A stretch of 64,000 bases of DNA, taken from JAWKTM01 sp041399085. GTDB lineage: Bacteria > Planctomycetota > Planctomycetia > Pirellulales > Pirellulaceae. Each line of letters opens with the position of its first letter. The stretch's first letter is position 1. The translations under genes were made by a program, and so were the position numbers. The notes under the pieces are model-generated. The model worked only from the letters and a program-made list of their open reading frames with translations, made no database searches and was not told the DNA's origin. The stretch covers positions 1-64,000 of the forward strand of contig JAWKTM010000031.1 of NCBI GenBank assembly GCA_041399085.1, given 5' to 3'. Below are positions 9,544 to 18,997 of the stretch, piece by piece.

Positions 9544-10017
9544 TCAGCAGGCGTAGTGCGTATCGCCATGTTCGCCTTCGCGTCCCGGCGGCGCGATATC
9601 GCCTTCGGAATCAAGCGGCAAGTCGATCGTTTGCGCGCCCTTCTCAACCGACTTTCGCAGCTCGGTTTGCGCGTTGAACTTCATCGGCACGCGTTCGGGC
9701 GTCGCCGGAATGGGCGGTTCCGCATCTGGATTGCCGCTTGTCTCCGTGCGAATCGAGATCAAATGCTCGCCAATTTCGGCTCCTTCCGTGTCGCGCGTGT
9801 ACTGCAAACGGTAGTTGCCTTGTTCGTCGGTCACTCCGAATGACGGCGTGCCTTCGGCCACCGGCGTAAATGTGACCATGGCGTTGGGCAGCGGTTCGCC
9901 GTCCAACGTCACTCGACCTTCCACTTGCCCAACATTGTGGCTGCCGCAACCGATCAACGTCGGCAAGGCAATTGCCAAAGCTAACCCAGCCAGCCTCATC
10001 CACGAAACGTCCATCAT
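9544..10017 (-). CDS. Small lipoprotein with carboxypeptidase-regulatory-like fold
   Basis: This is a 157-residue predicted lipoprotein. The signal peptide MRLAGLALAIALPTLIGC ends in a lipobox (LIGC), followed by one beta-sandwich of the carboxypeptidase-regulatory type (VEGRVTLDGEPLPNAMVTFTP, then TDEQGNYRLQY). The C-terminal part is hydrophilic. AAGGATC precedes the ATG pair at 10017/10014. Small lipoproteins of this form are commonly encoded directly after DUF1559 genes in planctomycetes, and that is the arrangement here, with a 57-base gap. The function is unknown; the location is probably a membrane-anchored periplasmic or outer-surface one. Confidence 0.85.
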   Translation of the reverse strand: MMDVSWMRLAGLALAIALPTLIGCGSHNVGQVEGRVTLDGEPLPNAMVTFTPVAEGTPSFGVTDEQGNYRLQYTRDTEGAEIGEHLISIRTETSGNPDAEPPIPATPERVPMKFNAQTELRKSVEKGAQTIDLPLDSEGDIAPPGREGEHGDTHYAC

Positions 10018-10074
10018 GTGAGATCCTTAATATGCAACGTTCCTAAAAACCCAATTTGAGAAAGCGAACGATAA

Positions 10075-11061
10075 CTAGGGCATTTGAACGGCTAGTCCAT
10101 CGTCGCGCGACAAGAGACGCTGGTAAATTCCGTTGTTCGAGTTGCGATGCGCGCTAGCGCCATTGCCAACCCAGTTGAAATTGACGGTGTCCGAAATGAA
10201 TCGCGTTGATCCATCGCAATTCAGGAAATTCGCTCCGCCCGGATGCAGGCTGCTGAAGCCTTCGCCGCAGCCATTGTCGTTGCCCCAGCCGACGGGCGGG
10301 TCCGGCTGATTCAGCTTCGAGCGGCTGTGGCCAATCGCCGTCCAGATGCCGCGCGATCCGGTGCCGAACGGATTGCGAATGCCGACCCACGCCCCCGAGC
10401 GGCAGAACCGCGTGTCGCGCTCGCCGACGGCAAACGTGTTGCTGGTGCCATCCAGAATATCGCGGAACGCGATGAAGCTGCTGCCGTAGAAAACGCCCGA
10501 ATTCAATCCGCGCCCGGTTTGCCCAGTGCGGTGTCCGGTCACGCCCATGTAGTTGCTGACTGCGGGAATGTAGGCGCCCGCCGCCAAGAATCCGACGCCG
10601 TCGTCAAACCGACGGTCGTTGTGAATTTGGCCTCGATTGCGAAATCCCGTATCGGACGGACACATGAATCCTTCCAGCCGGGTGACGACCGCGGCCTTGA
10701 CCTGAGCTTGATTCGACCCTGAAAGGTTTCGCCACATGTTGCCGCCATTGACATCCAATTGGTCGTGCAGCGATTGCTGTTCTAGGAACGGCAACGCCAA
10801 GGTCGCCCAGGTCCAACATTCGGCGTTTCCGCTGTTGACATCCAAAATCCAGCCCGAGGGGAGTTGCTTGTAGGTATCGTGATAGTTGTGCAACGCGATG
10901 CCAATCTGCTTGAGATTGTTCGTGCATGACGAACGCCGCGCCGCTTCGCGAGCCGCTTGAACGGCGGGCAACAGCATCGCCACCAACACCCCAATAATGG
11001 CGATCACTACCAGCAACTCCACCAGCGTGAAGCCTCGACTTTGCTTGAATCTTGGGACCAT
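10075..11061 (-). CDS. DUF1559 protein with prepilin-type N-terminus
   Basis: This is a 328-residue member of the planctomycete DUF1559 family. The N-terminus carries a type IV prepilin/pseudopilin cleavage site (RGFTLVELLVVIAIIGVLVA), then the family hallmark AVQAAREAARRSSC and NNLKQIGIALHNYHD. Near the C-terminus is the H-X9-DG element (SLHPGGANFLNCDGS). ATG 11061 is chosen over an upstream ATG because it follows AAGGAAGG and sits right before the basic segment and pilin motif. The family is hugely expanded in planctomycetes and is thought to form surface or pseudopilus-like structures; the exact role is unproved. It is transcribed with the following lipoprotein. Confidence 0.93.
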   Translation of the reverse strand: MVPRFKQSRGFTLVELLVVIAIIGVLVAMLLPAVQAAREAARRSSCTNNLKQIGIALHNYHDTYKQLPSGWILDVNSGNAECWTWATLALPFLEQQSLHDQLDVNGGNMWRNLSGSNQAQVKAAVVTRLEGFMCPSDTGFRNRGQIHNDRRFDDGVGFLAAGAYIPAVSNYMGVTGHRTGQTGRGLNSGVFYGSSFIAFRDILDGTSNTFAVGERDTRFCRSGAWVGIRNPFGTGSRGIWTAIGHSRSKLNQPDPPVGWGNDNGCGEGFSSLHPGGANFLNCDGSTRFISDTVNFNWVGNGASAHRNSNNGIYQRLLSRDDGLAVQMP

Positions 11062-11470
11062 CAGTACCTTCCTTTCCTGCGAATGCAACAAACAATGAGA
11101 TCGATTGTGCAAGCCACTCGCGCAGAGATGGCAAATTTCGGCTTGCGGTTTCCCCTAGGCCGCGACCGCCGAACGGCAGTCGGATCCGGTCTTTCGCGGA
11201 AACCCACCTTTCCGGTTGCCGCAGGGAACTGCCACTGTTGTAACTGATTTTTTGTCGCCTTGCAACAATTTGCCAGACACCGCTTCCGAAATGGGGAGAG
11301 GCAGCGTATTTCCGGCTAATCGCACGGAAAGAGAATGCCGAGTGGCGCTGGATTCGCGACGCGGCGGCCAAAGAATCAGATGCCGGCCAGAAAGACCCCG
11401 GCGCGGATCCGAGAATGTCCGCAACGGGTCGGCCGTCGAGGTGTGCTGCGAAAGCCGAGGGCAGCCGAGA
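11062..11470. other. Intergenic stretch without a recognisable gene
   Basis: About 410 bases lie between the DUF1559 start and the stop of the halogenase-like gene. I see no conserved coding frame, convincing hairpin terminator or clear promoter. It must hold the promoter of the DUF1559 operon. Confidence 0.5.
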
Positions 11471-12709
11471 TTATTCGGCGCCGGAGGTCAGAGCCGCTTT
11501 ATGCTTGTCGATCGAATGCAACACTTCGTCCAAGCTGTCCTTGAACAGATCGCCAATCAGCAGGTCGGTAATGTCACCCTGATGATGAGGATACTCGCGG
11601 ATGAAGCGGCCAAAGCTGAGTCCCTCGTAATATTCGCAGACCAACCGTCGCATGCGGGCCATGCCCTTCAAGAATTCAGGCTCCCACTTTCGCAACTGTG
11701 CCTCGGACGTATCTCCATTGCTTAGCGCCTCGATGATGTTGTCGGCCGCTAGTTGGCCGGACTTCAACGCCAATAACACGCCGGACGAGTACAACGGATC
11801 GAGAAAGCCAAAGGCATCTCCCACCAACACCCAGCCATCGCCCGCAACCTTGCTGGACTTATAAGTGTAGTCCTTCGTAGCGTAGAAACGCGAAATCTGC
11901 TTGCCCATCCCAACTCGTTCTTTGACCGCTGGGCACCGGTCCAACTCTTCTTGATATGTTTGTTCATGTGAGCCGCGATCTTTGAACAGATAGTCAAAAT
12001 CACCGACCACACCCACACTGACGCGATTGTTATGTAGCGGAATGTACCAAAACCAACCCTTGCGATTCTGGAGCGCGAGAACCACCGTAGCGCCTTCATC
12101 GCGCCCTTCGTCACGATACGCGCCCTCAAAGTAGGTCCAAATCGCGCCCTTGTTCAAGTCGGGATCCGACTGACGCAGCTTAAGTTTATTGATAATCAGC
12201 GAGCTTTGCCCGCTGGCGTCGACCACGATGTCCGCTCGAATTTCGCGTTCGTTTCCCTGCTCGTCGGCAACACGAATGCCGACTGCTCGCTCGCCCTCGA
12301 ATAGCACATCAAGCACGCGTGTGCCTTCGTGGACCTGCACGCCGTGTTCTTCGGCGTTTCGCAGCATCATCGTGTCAAACTCGCTGCGCAGAACTTGCCA
12401 AGTCTGCGAGCATTCGTGCGGTTTATGTTCGGTAAAGTAGAACGGCGCGGAAAGTCGCCCCGATGTTCCCACGAATTGAACGCTGTACTTCTTAACGAAT
12501 CCGCTGGCCTTCATTTTGTCCAGCATGTTCAACCGCTTGAGCACCCAATACGTTTCAGGAATCAGCGACTCGCCGATGTGGAACCGTGGAAATCGTTCGC
12601 GCTCGAACAACTGCACTCGGTATCCCTGCTGGGCGATCAAGGTGGAAGCAGTCGCCCCGGATGGTCCGCCGCCGATGACAACGACATGTGGTTGCTGATT
12701 GTCCACCAT
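11471..12709 (-). CDS. Flavin-dependent halogenase-like FAD oxidoreductase
   Basis: This is an FAD-binding enzyme of the tryptophan-halogenase / geranylgeranyl-reductase superfamily. It opens with VVVIGGGPSGATAS (dinucleotide fold), then FERERFPRFHIGESLIP. It also carries WFWYIP, matching the WxWxIP motif of FADH2-dependent halogenases, and a lysine in KKYSVQF at the place where phenolic halogenases carry the catalytic one. The second FAD motif is VLVGDAFGFLDPLYSSGV. ATG 12709 follows GGGAG; the upstream in-frame ATG does not. Length is 412 residues. A MarR regulator starts upstream and ends 45 bases before this gene, so the pair is probably an operon. Halogenation is an inference; a dehydrogenase or reductase on an aromatic or isoprenoid substrate is the main alternative. 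Confidence 0.8.
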   Translation of the reverse strand: MVDNQQPHVVVIGGGPSGATASTLIAQQGYRVQLFERERFPRFHIGESLIPETYWVLKRLNMLDKMKASGFVKKYSVQFVGTSGRLSAPFYFTEHKPHECSQTWQVLRSEFDTMMLRNAEEHGVQVHEGTRVLDVLFEGERAVGIRVADEQGNEREIRADIVVDASGQSSLIINKLKLRQSDPDLNKGAIWTYFEGAYRDEGRDEGATVVLALQNRKGWFWYIPLHNNRVSVGVVGDFDYLFKDRGSHEQTYQEELDRCPAVKERVGMGKQISRFYATKDYTYKSSKVAGDGWVLVGDAFGFLDPLYSSGVLLALKSGQLAADNIIEALSNGDTSEAQLRKWEPEFLKGMARMRRLVCEYYEGLSFGRFIREYPHHQGDITDLLIGDLFKDSLDEVLHSIDKHKAALTSGAE

Positions 12710-12754
12710 CTTATGACTCCCAATTGAGAGGAACCGAATTCCGTGAGGCAAAAT

Positions 12755-13261
12755 CTAATGATCCACAAGCGAAGGATTAGCAGCGTCCTCATGCGGTCGC
12801 CGCGCTTCTCGCAACAGTCGAGTCAACTCTTTCAGTGAGGCGGACGACATGTGCCCCAATTGCCGGTTGTGGCATTCCTGAACGCGACCGTCCAATTCCT
12901 CGAGTAGCGCGAGGCCGGCTTGTGTAAGGCCCACTTCCACCACGCGGCGATTCTCGCGCTTTCGCTCGCGCACGAGCAATCCACGCTGCTCCAATTTGTC
13001 AAGCAAACGGGTCATGTCCGGCGCTCGCGAAATGAGCCGACTGCCGATCGCCAGGGTCGGCATCGTTTGGGGATGAACGGAACGGAGCAACCGCAAGGCG
13101 TTGTACTGCTGTGCCGACAAGTCGAACTCGGCGAACATCGCCTCCTCCAACAACTTCAGCCGATCGTACGTCCGCCAGAGATTCAAGAACGCTTCCTGTT
13201 CGGCCGAGTCGAAACGACTTGTCCGCTTGGACGACCGCGATTTTGTGGACGAAGTTGACAT
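12755..13261 (-). CDS. MarR-family transcriptional regulator
   Basis: This 168-residue winged-helix regulator has the usual MarR layout: an N-terminal dimerisation helix (LNLWRTYDRLKLLEEAMFAEF), a recognition region (LSAQQYNALRLLRS, then GSRLISRAPDMTRLLDKLEQRGLLV), the wing with RKRENRRVVEVGLTQAG, and C-terminal helices. The N-terminus is a Ser/Lys/Arg-rich extension. ATG 13261 was chosen; an upstream ATG at 13288 would run through a perfect palindrome. MarR proteins usually repress their own operon and release DNA on binding small aromatic ligands. The next gene, 45 bases downstream, is the halogenase-like oxidoreductase, the likely target. Confidence 0.9.
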   Translation of the reverse strand: MSTSSTKSRSSKRTSRFDSAEQEAFLNLWRTYDRLKLLEEAMFAEFDLSAQQYNALRLLRSVHPQTMPTLAIGSRLISRAPDMTRLLDKLEQRGLLVRERKRENRRVVEVGLTQAGLALLEELDGRVQECHNRQLGHMSSASLKELTRLLREARRPHEDAANPSLVDH

Positions 13262-13284
13262 GTGTCGGCACGATAGACGTTGAA

Positions 13285-13295
13285 ACAACTGTTGT
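13285..13295. promoter_or_regulatory. Candidate MarR operator palindrome
   Basis: ACAACTGTTGT is a perfect 11-bp inverted repeat centred about 29 bases upstream of the marR-type start. Its position and AT-rich dyad suit autorepression. The assignment is inference only. Confidence 0.4.
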
Positions 13296-13657
13296 CAAGA
13301 CTTCCGCTAGGCGGGTTTTCGCACTACGTCTCACCCCCTGGACGCGCGGGCCGTTGTCTCGTGACGATTCGGCTTCTGGGCGGATGCATGCGTCCCTGAG
13401 GCCCCCTTGCCGACGGCGATTGAGCTTTCACAACCCGCCAATCGATTTAGACGCTACAACCGCTCCGCGCCGTGGAATTCCGATCGTATCAACCGATTTG
13501 GGCGAAAGTTCCCGCCACGGGACATACTAGGTTTTCAACGGTGGCAGATTCACACACAGCGAACTCTCGCGAACCGCGCCGACGCCGCCAGCAATCGAAC
13601 CGCCTTGCGTTTGAATGTGACTGGGCGATCTGGACCGAGACAACGGGGCATAACACG
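13296..13657. other. Divergent intergenic region, no gene seen
   Basis: About 360 bases lie between the MarR gene and the plus-strand beta-helix gene. An in-frame extension upstream of the beta-helix start exists, from about 13472, but encodes low-quality Arg/Thr/Ser-rich sequence without a signal peptide and is probably untranslated. No terminator or clear sigma-70 promoter was identified. Confidence 0.4.
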
Positions 13658-16537
13658 ATGATATTCCACACCGTCGCCAGTTTTGGCGCCGTTGGACGCT
13701 GGTATACGAACTGCGTCGCTCGCATGTATTCGGCTCGTCCGCCGCTGGTCGCAGTTGTGTTGCTGGCGACATTGTTCGTTGCAAATCCCCTGTTTGCCGC
13801 ACAGGAAGCCGACGTTCGATTCGATTTTGTACGAGGCGGTCGCGTCATCTGGGCGGGCAGCGGGAACGTCTCAAACGGAGTCTGGACGGTACGTGTCAAG
13901 CAGGGTGACCGTCACGCATTTCGCGTGGAAGCCGGGAACGCAGGAAAGAGTTATAACGGCACACTCACGGTCGAGTCTAACGACTATCCGTTCTGGGTGC
14001 GTTGTGATTTCGATGACGACATCATCGACTTTCCATCCTCGACGACACAGGGTTGCCAAGCGGTAGGCAATGACTGGTTTCGCTATACGCCAACCGACCA
14101 ATTCGCGGTGGCCGGTGGCGAAGTGATCACTGCTTGGACATTGCCCGCGTCGGTAGGTATTACCGCGTCGCGACTCTACATTACCTACTCGGAAAAGACG
14201 AAGCGGAGTTCGGCGCCGGACTGTGGCAACTATCAGAACACCTCCAGTCACTCCACGTACTACGTGCGTCAATCGGGCAGCGATTCTCGCAACGGACGTA
14301 CAGCTCAAAGCGCCTTTGTCACCATCGCCAAAGCCGTCGCGGTGGTAAAGCCCGGCGACACGGTCTATGTCGGAGCCGGTGTCTATCGTGAGGAATTGAG
14401 GCAACCACGCGATGGGGCGGCGGGCAAGCCAATCCGTTTCGTGGCTGACGTCAGCGGCTCGCAAACAGGCGATTCCGGCCCGGTGCTGATCAACGGAGGC
14501 TGGGTGCTTGAAGGAGCCGAGTGGGTTGAAATATCGGGTTTCCGAATCACTGGCGCTAAGAACTTCTTTTACTGGAAAAACTGCAGTTACGGTACGATCA
14601 CCGGCTGCGAACTATTTGGCGGTAACAACGGATTGCAGTTGATCGACTGCCACCACATGCGCATCAGCAACTGTGATATTCACCACACAGGCGACGACGG
14701 CATGGACATCGGGGGCTGCAAGGCAGTGCTCATTGAAGAATGCCGCTTGTACCTGTGCGGCGAGGACGGCATCGACTTGGAGACCAACGCCGAGTTGGCC
14801 ATTATTCATTGCGACATCGCGAACAACAACAGTAACGGTATCACTAACAGTATTACGTCCGCAAAGGGCACCTTTGTGCCCCGTGTCTATGTTCTTCGTT
14901 GTTCCATTCGCAACAATCGCCGTTACGGCATCAACGACAAGGGTCTAAATTTCAACTTGTGTCATTCACTGATTTTTGCGAACGGCAAGGACGGCATTCG
15001 CAGTACGGGATCGGCGTTCATTTGGAGTAGCACGATCGCGGATAACGCGGAGTCGGGCGTGTTGGCTGACGGATCGCCGGTTCGCTTGTTCAATTCGATC
15101 GTGGCGATCAACACCGACTATGGCATCTATGGCAATGTGCAATCCGACTACAATGTGGCCCACGGCAACCGTCTGGGTGACTTTCGCAACCGGGTTCGCG
15201 GATCGAACGACAAATCGCAAGATCCCCGATTCGTCAACGCGGGACTGCACGACTATCGTCTTCGCCCAGGCTCTCCCGCGATCGACGCGAGCAAACTGTT
15301 TACGATCTATCACGGTGATCCGGAGATCTCTCAGAACCTGAAGCTTGACGTGGCAGGCCAACTTCGTCCTCGCTCGCACGAACAATGGGACGTCGGGGCC
15401 TATGAATCGAACACGGGGCCCAGTGAGTACTTTGTTCGCGTCAACGGCAACGACAACAACGATGGCATGTCCCGTCGCACTGCTTTCGGCACGATTGGCA
15501 AAGCCGTGGAAGTTGCTTCGCCCGGCGACACGATTCATGTGGGGGGCGGTGTCTACGCCCAAGCGACCGCGATCACGAAATCCGGGTCGAAAGAGGCTCC
15601 TATCACAATCCGCGCGGATGAGAGTGGAGCCAAAACCGGCGATCCGGGAGTCGTTCGAATCGTTCCTTCGAAGGCAAATCGTTTTGCCTGGACGATTTCC
15701 CAGGCCAGCCATTTGAAGATCATCGGATTTGTCTTCGACGGCGAAGGTATCGCGAGGTCCTCGTCGAAACGTATCCAAGCGGTTCAGATAATTAGTTCCG
15801 GATCATTGGAATTCAACGACTGTGTGTTTCAAGCTTGTGATGATCCGCTGCATGCCAGCTATAGTAGTGTGAAGTTCGATAATTGTCGGTTTCTGAAGAA
15901 TTTGGCCGAAGCGTTGACCGTTGCGCATGGAGAATTGCACGCGATCGGATGCCAGTTCTTGGACAACAATACGGGTCCCTACAGCGAGGAAAACTATAAG
16001 TGCCTGATTGAGAGTTCGACGATACGTGGTTGCGCGGGGCCGGCTCTGAATATTGCCTGGGGAACCAGCGGCGACCCAGCCGCGACGGAACCAATCATCC
16101 GCGATTGCCAGATCCTGAAAAATGGGGCCGGCATCTCCCTTCGCAACGCGCGCGACGATTCGAAAATCCGATTCGTCCGTGCGACGATTACCAAAACCAG
16201 TGGAACCGAGATTTTGCTGGCCGACAGCGAACTCACGATCGATTCGCAATGGCGCAAGATGATTGACGTCGAACAGGGCACGTCCGGTATTTATGCCGTC
16301 AACAGCAATTTGTCGATCGTCGGACTGACTTTTGATAATTACGATGGTGGCCAGGCGTTCGGTGTTTGCATCTCTGGTGGCGTGGCAAAGATCAATGAGT
16401 GTCGATTCAACAATTGCTTCCGCGGGTTGCGTTTGAACAGCGTCGAGCGGGCGGCAGTTCGTAACTGTGAATTCGTGGACTGTGGCAATAAGAGTTCGGG
16501 CGTTGGTTGCGCTGAATATTCTGAACCCTCAAATTGA
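13658..16537 (+). CDS. Giant secreted right-handed beta-helix protein, N-terminal part
   Basis: The signal peptide (MYSARPPLVAVVLLATLFVAN, starting at 13724) follows ATG 13658; either ATG may be the start. A beta-sandwich N-domain leads into two modules. Each opens with a DUF1565-like strand set (YYVRQSGSDSRNGRTAQSAF and YFVRVNGNDNNDGMSRRTAF, then TIAKAVAVVKPGDTVYVGAG or its twin TIGKAVEVASPGDTIHVGGG). Many PbH1 coils follow, such as CHHMRISNCDIHHTGDDGMD and EECRLYLCGEDGIDLETN. The first module closes with WDVGAYES. The frame closes at 16537, but the coil pattern continues in the +1 frame from about 16510, so this and the next entry are one gene of about 1,760 codons. Such proteins usually bind or cleave polysaccharide; no lyase active site is evident. 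Confidence 0.85.
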   Translation: MIFHTVASFGAVGRWYTNCVARMYSARPPLVAVVLLATLFVANPLFAAQEADVRFDFVRGGRVIWAGSGNVSNGVWTVRVKQGDRHAFRVEAGNAGKSYNGTLTVESNDYPFWVRCDFDDDIIDFPSSTTQGCQAVGNDWFRYTPTDQFAVAGGEVITAWTLPASVGITASRLYITYSEKTKRSSAPDCGNYQNTSSHSTYYVRQSGSDSRNGRTAQSAFVTIAKAVAVVKPGDTVYVGAGVYREELRQPRDGAAGKPIRFVADVSGSQTGDSGPVLINGGWVLEGAEWVEISGFRITGAKNFFYWKNCSYGTITGCELFGGNNGLQLIDCHHMRISNCDIHHTGDDGMDIGGCKAVLIEECRLYLCGEDGIDLETNAELAIIHCDIANNNSNGITNSITSAKGTFVPRVYVLRCSIRNNRRYGINDKGLNFNLCHSLIFANGKDGIRSTGSAFIWSSTIADNAESGVLADGSPVRLFNSIVAINTDYGIYGNVQSDYNVAHGNRLGDFRNRVRGSNDKSQDPRFVNAGLHDYRLRPGSPAIDASKLFTIYHGDPEISQNLKLDVAGQLRPRSHEQWDVGAYESNTGPSEYFVRVNGNDNNDGMSRRTAFGTIGKAVEVASPGDTIHVGGGVYAQATAITKSGSKEAPITIRADESGAKTGDPGVVRIVPSKANRFAWTISQASHLKIIGFVFDGEGIARSSSKRIQAVQIISSGSLEFNDCVFQACDDPLHASYSSVKFDNCRFLKNLAEALTVAHGELHAIGCQFLDNNTGPYSEENYKCLIESSTIRGCAGPALNIAWGTSGDPAATEPIIRDCQILKNGAGISLRNARDDSKIRFVRATITKTSGTEILLADSELTIDSQWRKMIDVEQGTSGIYAVNSNLSIVGLTFDNYDGGQAFGVCISGGVAKINECRFNNCFRGLRLNSVERAAVRNCEFVDCGNKSSGVGCAEYSEPSN

Positions 16538-18947
16538 CCTCGTCATTATTGCGGGCACCACGATCCGAGACAGCTTTATTGGGCTTGAACTGCTTGGCGT
16601 CGAGAACGGTGATCTGCGTATCTCTAACTCGCCGCTGCGCAACAACTCGTTTGGCCTCTTCGCCCAGAATTGTTCGCTCACATTCGATAATGACAATGTC
16701 GGCAAGATGTGGCGATTGGAGGACAACGCGACAGGAATTATTGCCTACGGGGGCGATATCACATTCGACAAAGCCACGATCTCGGGCTCACGAGGGTGGG
16801 GAGTGGTTCTGTCCGGCGCGAAAGTTCTTGCCAAGGATTCGCAGTTCCGTAACAACGGATCGGGGCTGTATGTCAAGAAAGCGCCGGACGCCCGATTCAT
16901 CAATTGCAGCTTTGTGGACAACTCCGGGACGAACTTGGGGATCAACAACGCCCAGTTGGTCAACAACCGTTGGGAGGCAACGGCGGGAGCCACCGTTTTG
17001 CGGGACTGCACGATCGCCAGGGGAGGCTATGGCATTTGGTTTGACCACACATGGATTGGTGAATCCGGACCAGAATGGAAAGTCTTCAATACGACAATTC
17101 GTAACAACGATTTAGGTATCTATAGTACGAACGGAAACGTTGAATTCACGGGGGAGCAGGGATGGGAGTTCCGCGACAACAAGCATCATCTCTACGCGGT
17201 CCGCGGAGCTTGTTCGTTGGATGGCGTAACGCTATCCGGCGCATCGGTCGAAGCACTCACGGCCGTGGGCACGGACCTCGTCGTGAAGAATAGCGAATTG
17301 GCTCACAGCGGCGTGGGGTTGGTCGCCTGGGCTTGTCCTTCGTTCGTTGCTCGAAGCTCCAAGTTTTTGAAGAACACGATGTTTGGCGCCAAAATTCACG
17401 GCGCGGCCACATTCCGGGGTTGTGAGATACGAGAGAATGGCGACTTCAGTGCCGGTGATGGCGGCGGGCTGTTGCTGTACGCCACGAACGAAGCCGATCA
17501 CGACTTGCGTGGCACGCGGATTGAGGACAACTATGTCGGCGTTCGCGTTCAAACGTGTGACTGGCGACTCACGCCGGACAATGTCGCCCGCTGGACATTT
17601 CCCGAGAACGAGTTCGCGAGTTTGCAAGCCTACGATGCCAAGTTGATTGCCAAGGGCGTCGAGTTTGCGGGGAATCATTGCTACGCGCTATCGTCGATGT
17701 CCAGTGATGTGGAACTGGTTAATTGTGAGTTTCACGACAACGATGGTGGCGCTATAAGCTGGGCCGATCGAAGTTTCAGTGCGACGAACTGCAAATTCAC
17801 GGACAGTTCGGGGCCTGGCATGACGGTGGGATATGGACCGGTCGCGATTCGCAAATGTCGCTTTGAACGCAATGGAAGACAGGGGTTGCTGGCCCACTAC
17901 AATTCGCGCGTGGACCTTGAAGACTCGCGATTTACCGGAAACGGCGACTTTGGGGTGTTCCTGAAAATTAATCAACCGACGGCGACTTGGGACGATAAGA
18001 ATCTGCATCGCGTTGTTGATTGCGAGATTGACAAGAATCAGTATGGGCTGCGAGTCGTGCATGCCGAAGACCACAACTTTGAACTAAAGAACTCGTCCAT
18101 CAGCGGCAGCGCGTGGTACAGCATCATGTACGATACGTGCAGTCTGACCGTCTCCGATCAGAAAAAGAATGAATGGACGGTGACGGGCAATACGTGTGGA
18201 CCCTGCGTTCGTTACGGCGACGTTACGCTAGATAGCGTAAACAGCGAGAACAACTGGAACATCGGTTTTCTGGTGGAGCAAGGTGGGCGAGCAACGCTAC
18301 GCAATTGCCGCACGACGGGCGCCAAGTACGGCCTGTACCAGAACAACAGCACGCAAACCATTCTTGATAGCTGCCGATTCGAAGGGCAATATACGAACAA
18401 CTGGAAATGGGCCGTGTATGTGGAAGGTGGGCCGTTGACAGCCATTAATTCCGTGTTCGCCGGATTCCATCAGGGTTTTTGGTCGGGGCATTTACGAGGA
18501 CCCAGCGACGCGAAACGACTGTTCTTGAATAACACGGTTGCCGACCTGCGTTCCATGGGCAATGGCGTTCAAGCGTCGGCATGCCATACCACGGTGCACA
18601 ACAATATTTTCGCGTCCAACCGTGGCGCGACGGCACTGCGACGCGATGGAGGTACGCTGCGTCACTCGCATAACCTTTGCTATGGATTCGGTCAGATCGG
18701 CTTTAACACCAAAGTGGACGAGTCGACAATTGACCGCGATCCATTGTTCGCGAACGCCGCGACCGGGAATTATCGTTTGGCGAAAGGATCGCCGGCGATC
18801 AATTCCGGGTTGAATTTGCCGAGCGACGTTCCGGTGGATATGGAGGGAAATCCTCGACCTTCGTTTCACGTAAGCGAGATTGGAGCTTACGAATTCACGC
18901 GAGCAAACGGTAGCTTGCGATTGTTGGAGTGGCGCGAGGTAAAATAG
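16467..18947 (+). CDS. Giant beta-helix protein, C-terminal part (same gene, other frame)
   Basis: This is the continuation of the beta-helix gene after a one-base frame change between about 16490 and 16530. The first 12-15 residues of this frame overlap the previous segment and are probably not real; the authentic sequence begins near LNILNPQIDLVIIAG. It carries dozens of parallel-beta-helix coils, recognisable by repeated asparagine ladders and the pattern NCxFxxN (LVNCEFHDNDGGAISW, ATNCKFTDSSGPGMTV, IRKCRFERNGRQGLLA). The end, PVDMEGNPRPSFHVSEIGAYE, repeats the module-ending motif seen in the N-terminal half, so the protein is built of at least two long helix modules. No C-terminal sorting signal is seen; the last residues are RLLEWREVK. 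It converges with the DUF1501 gene. Confidence 0.8.
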   Translation: MNSWTVAIRVRALVALNILNPQIDLVIIAGTTIRDSFIGLELLGVENGDLRISNSPLRNNSFGLFAQNCSLTFDNDNVGKMWRLEDNATGIIAYGGDITFDKATISGSRGWGVVLSGAKVLAKDSQFRNNGSGLYVKKAPDARFINCSFVDNSGTNLGINNAQLVNNRWEATAGATVLRDCTIARGGYGIWFDHTWIGESGPEWKVFNTTIRNNDLGIYSTNGNVEFTGEQGWEFRDNKHHLYAVRGACSLDGVTLSGASVEALTAVGTDLVVKNSELAHSGVGLVAWACPSFVARSSKFLKNTMFGAKIHGAATFRGCEIRENGDFSAGDGGGLLLYATNEADHDLRGTRIEDNYVGVRVQTCDWRLTPDNVARWTFPENEFASLQAYDAKLIAKGVEFAGNHCYALSSMSSDVELVNCEFHDNDGGAISWADRSFSATNCKFTDSSGPGMTVGYGPVAIRKCRFERNGRQGLLAHYNSRVDLEDSRFTGNGDFGVFLKINQPTATWDDKNLHRVVDCEIDKNQYGLRVVHAEDHNFELKNSSISGSAWYSIMYDTCSLTVSDQKKNEWTVTGNTCGPCVRYGDVTLDSVNSENNWNIGFLVEQGGRATLRNCRTTGAKYGLYQNNSTQTILDSCRFEGQYTNNWKWAVYVEGGPLTAINSVFAGFHQGFWSGHLRGPSDAKRLFLNNTVADLRSMGNGVQASACHTTVHNNIFASNRGATALRRDGGTLRHSHNLCYGFGQIGFNTKVDESTIDRDPLFANAATGNYRLAKGSPAINSGLNLPSDVPVDMEGNPRPSFHVSEIGAYEFTRANGSLRLLEWREVK

Positions 18948-18997
18948 CCGGGAGTTCAAGCCAGTCGTTGGATTGCGTTAGGAGGCGAAGGACGACG

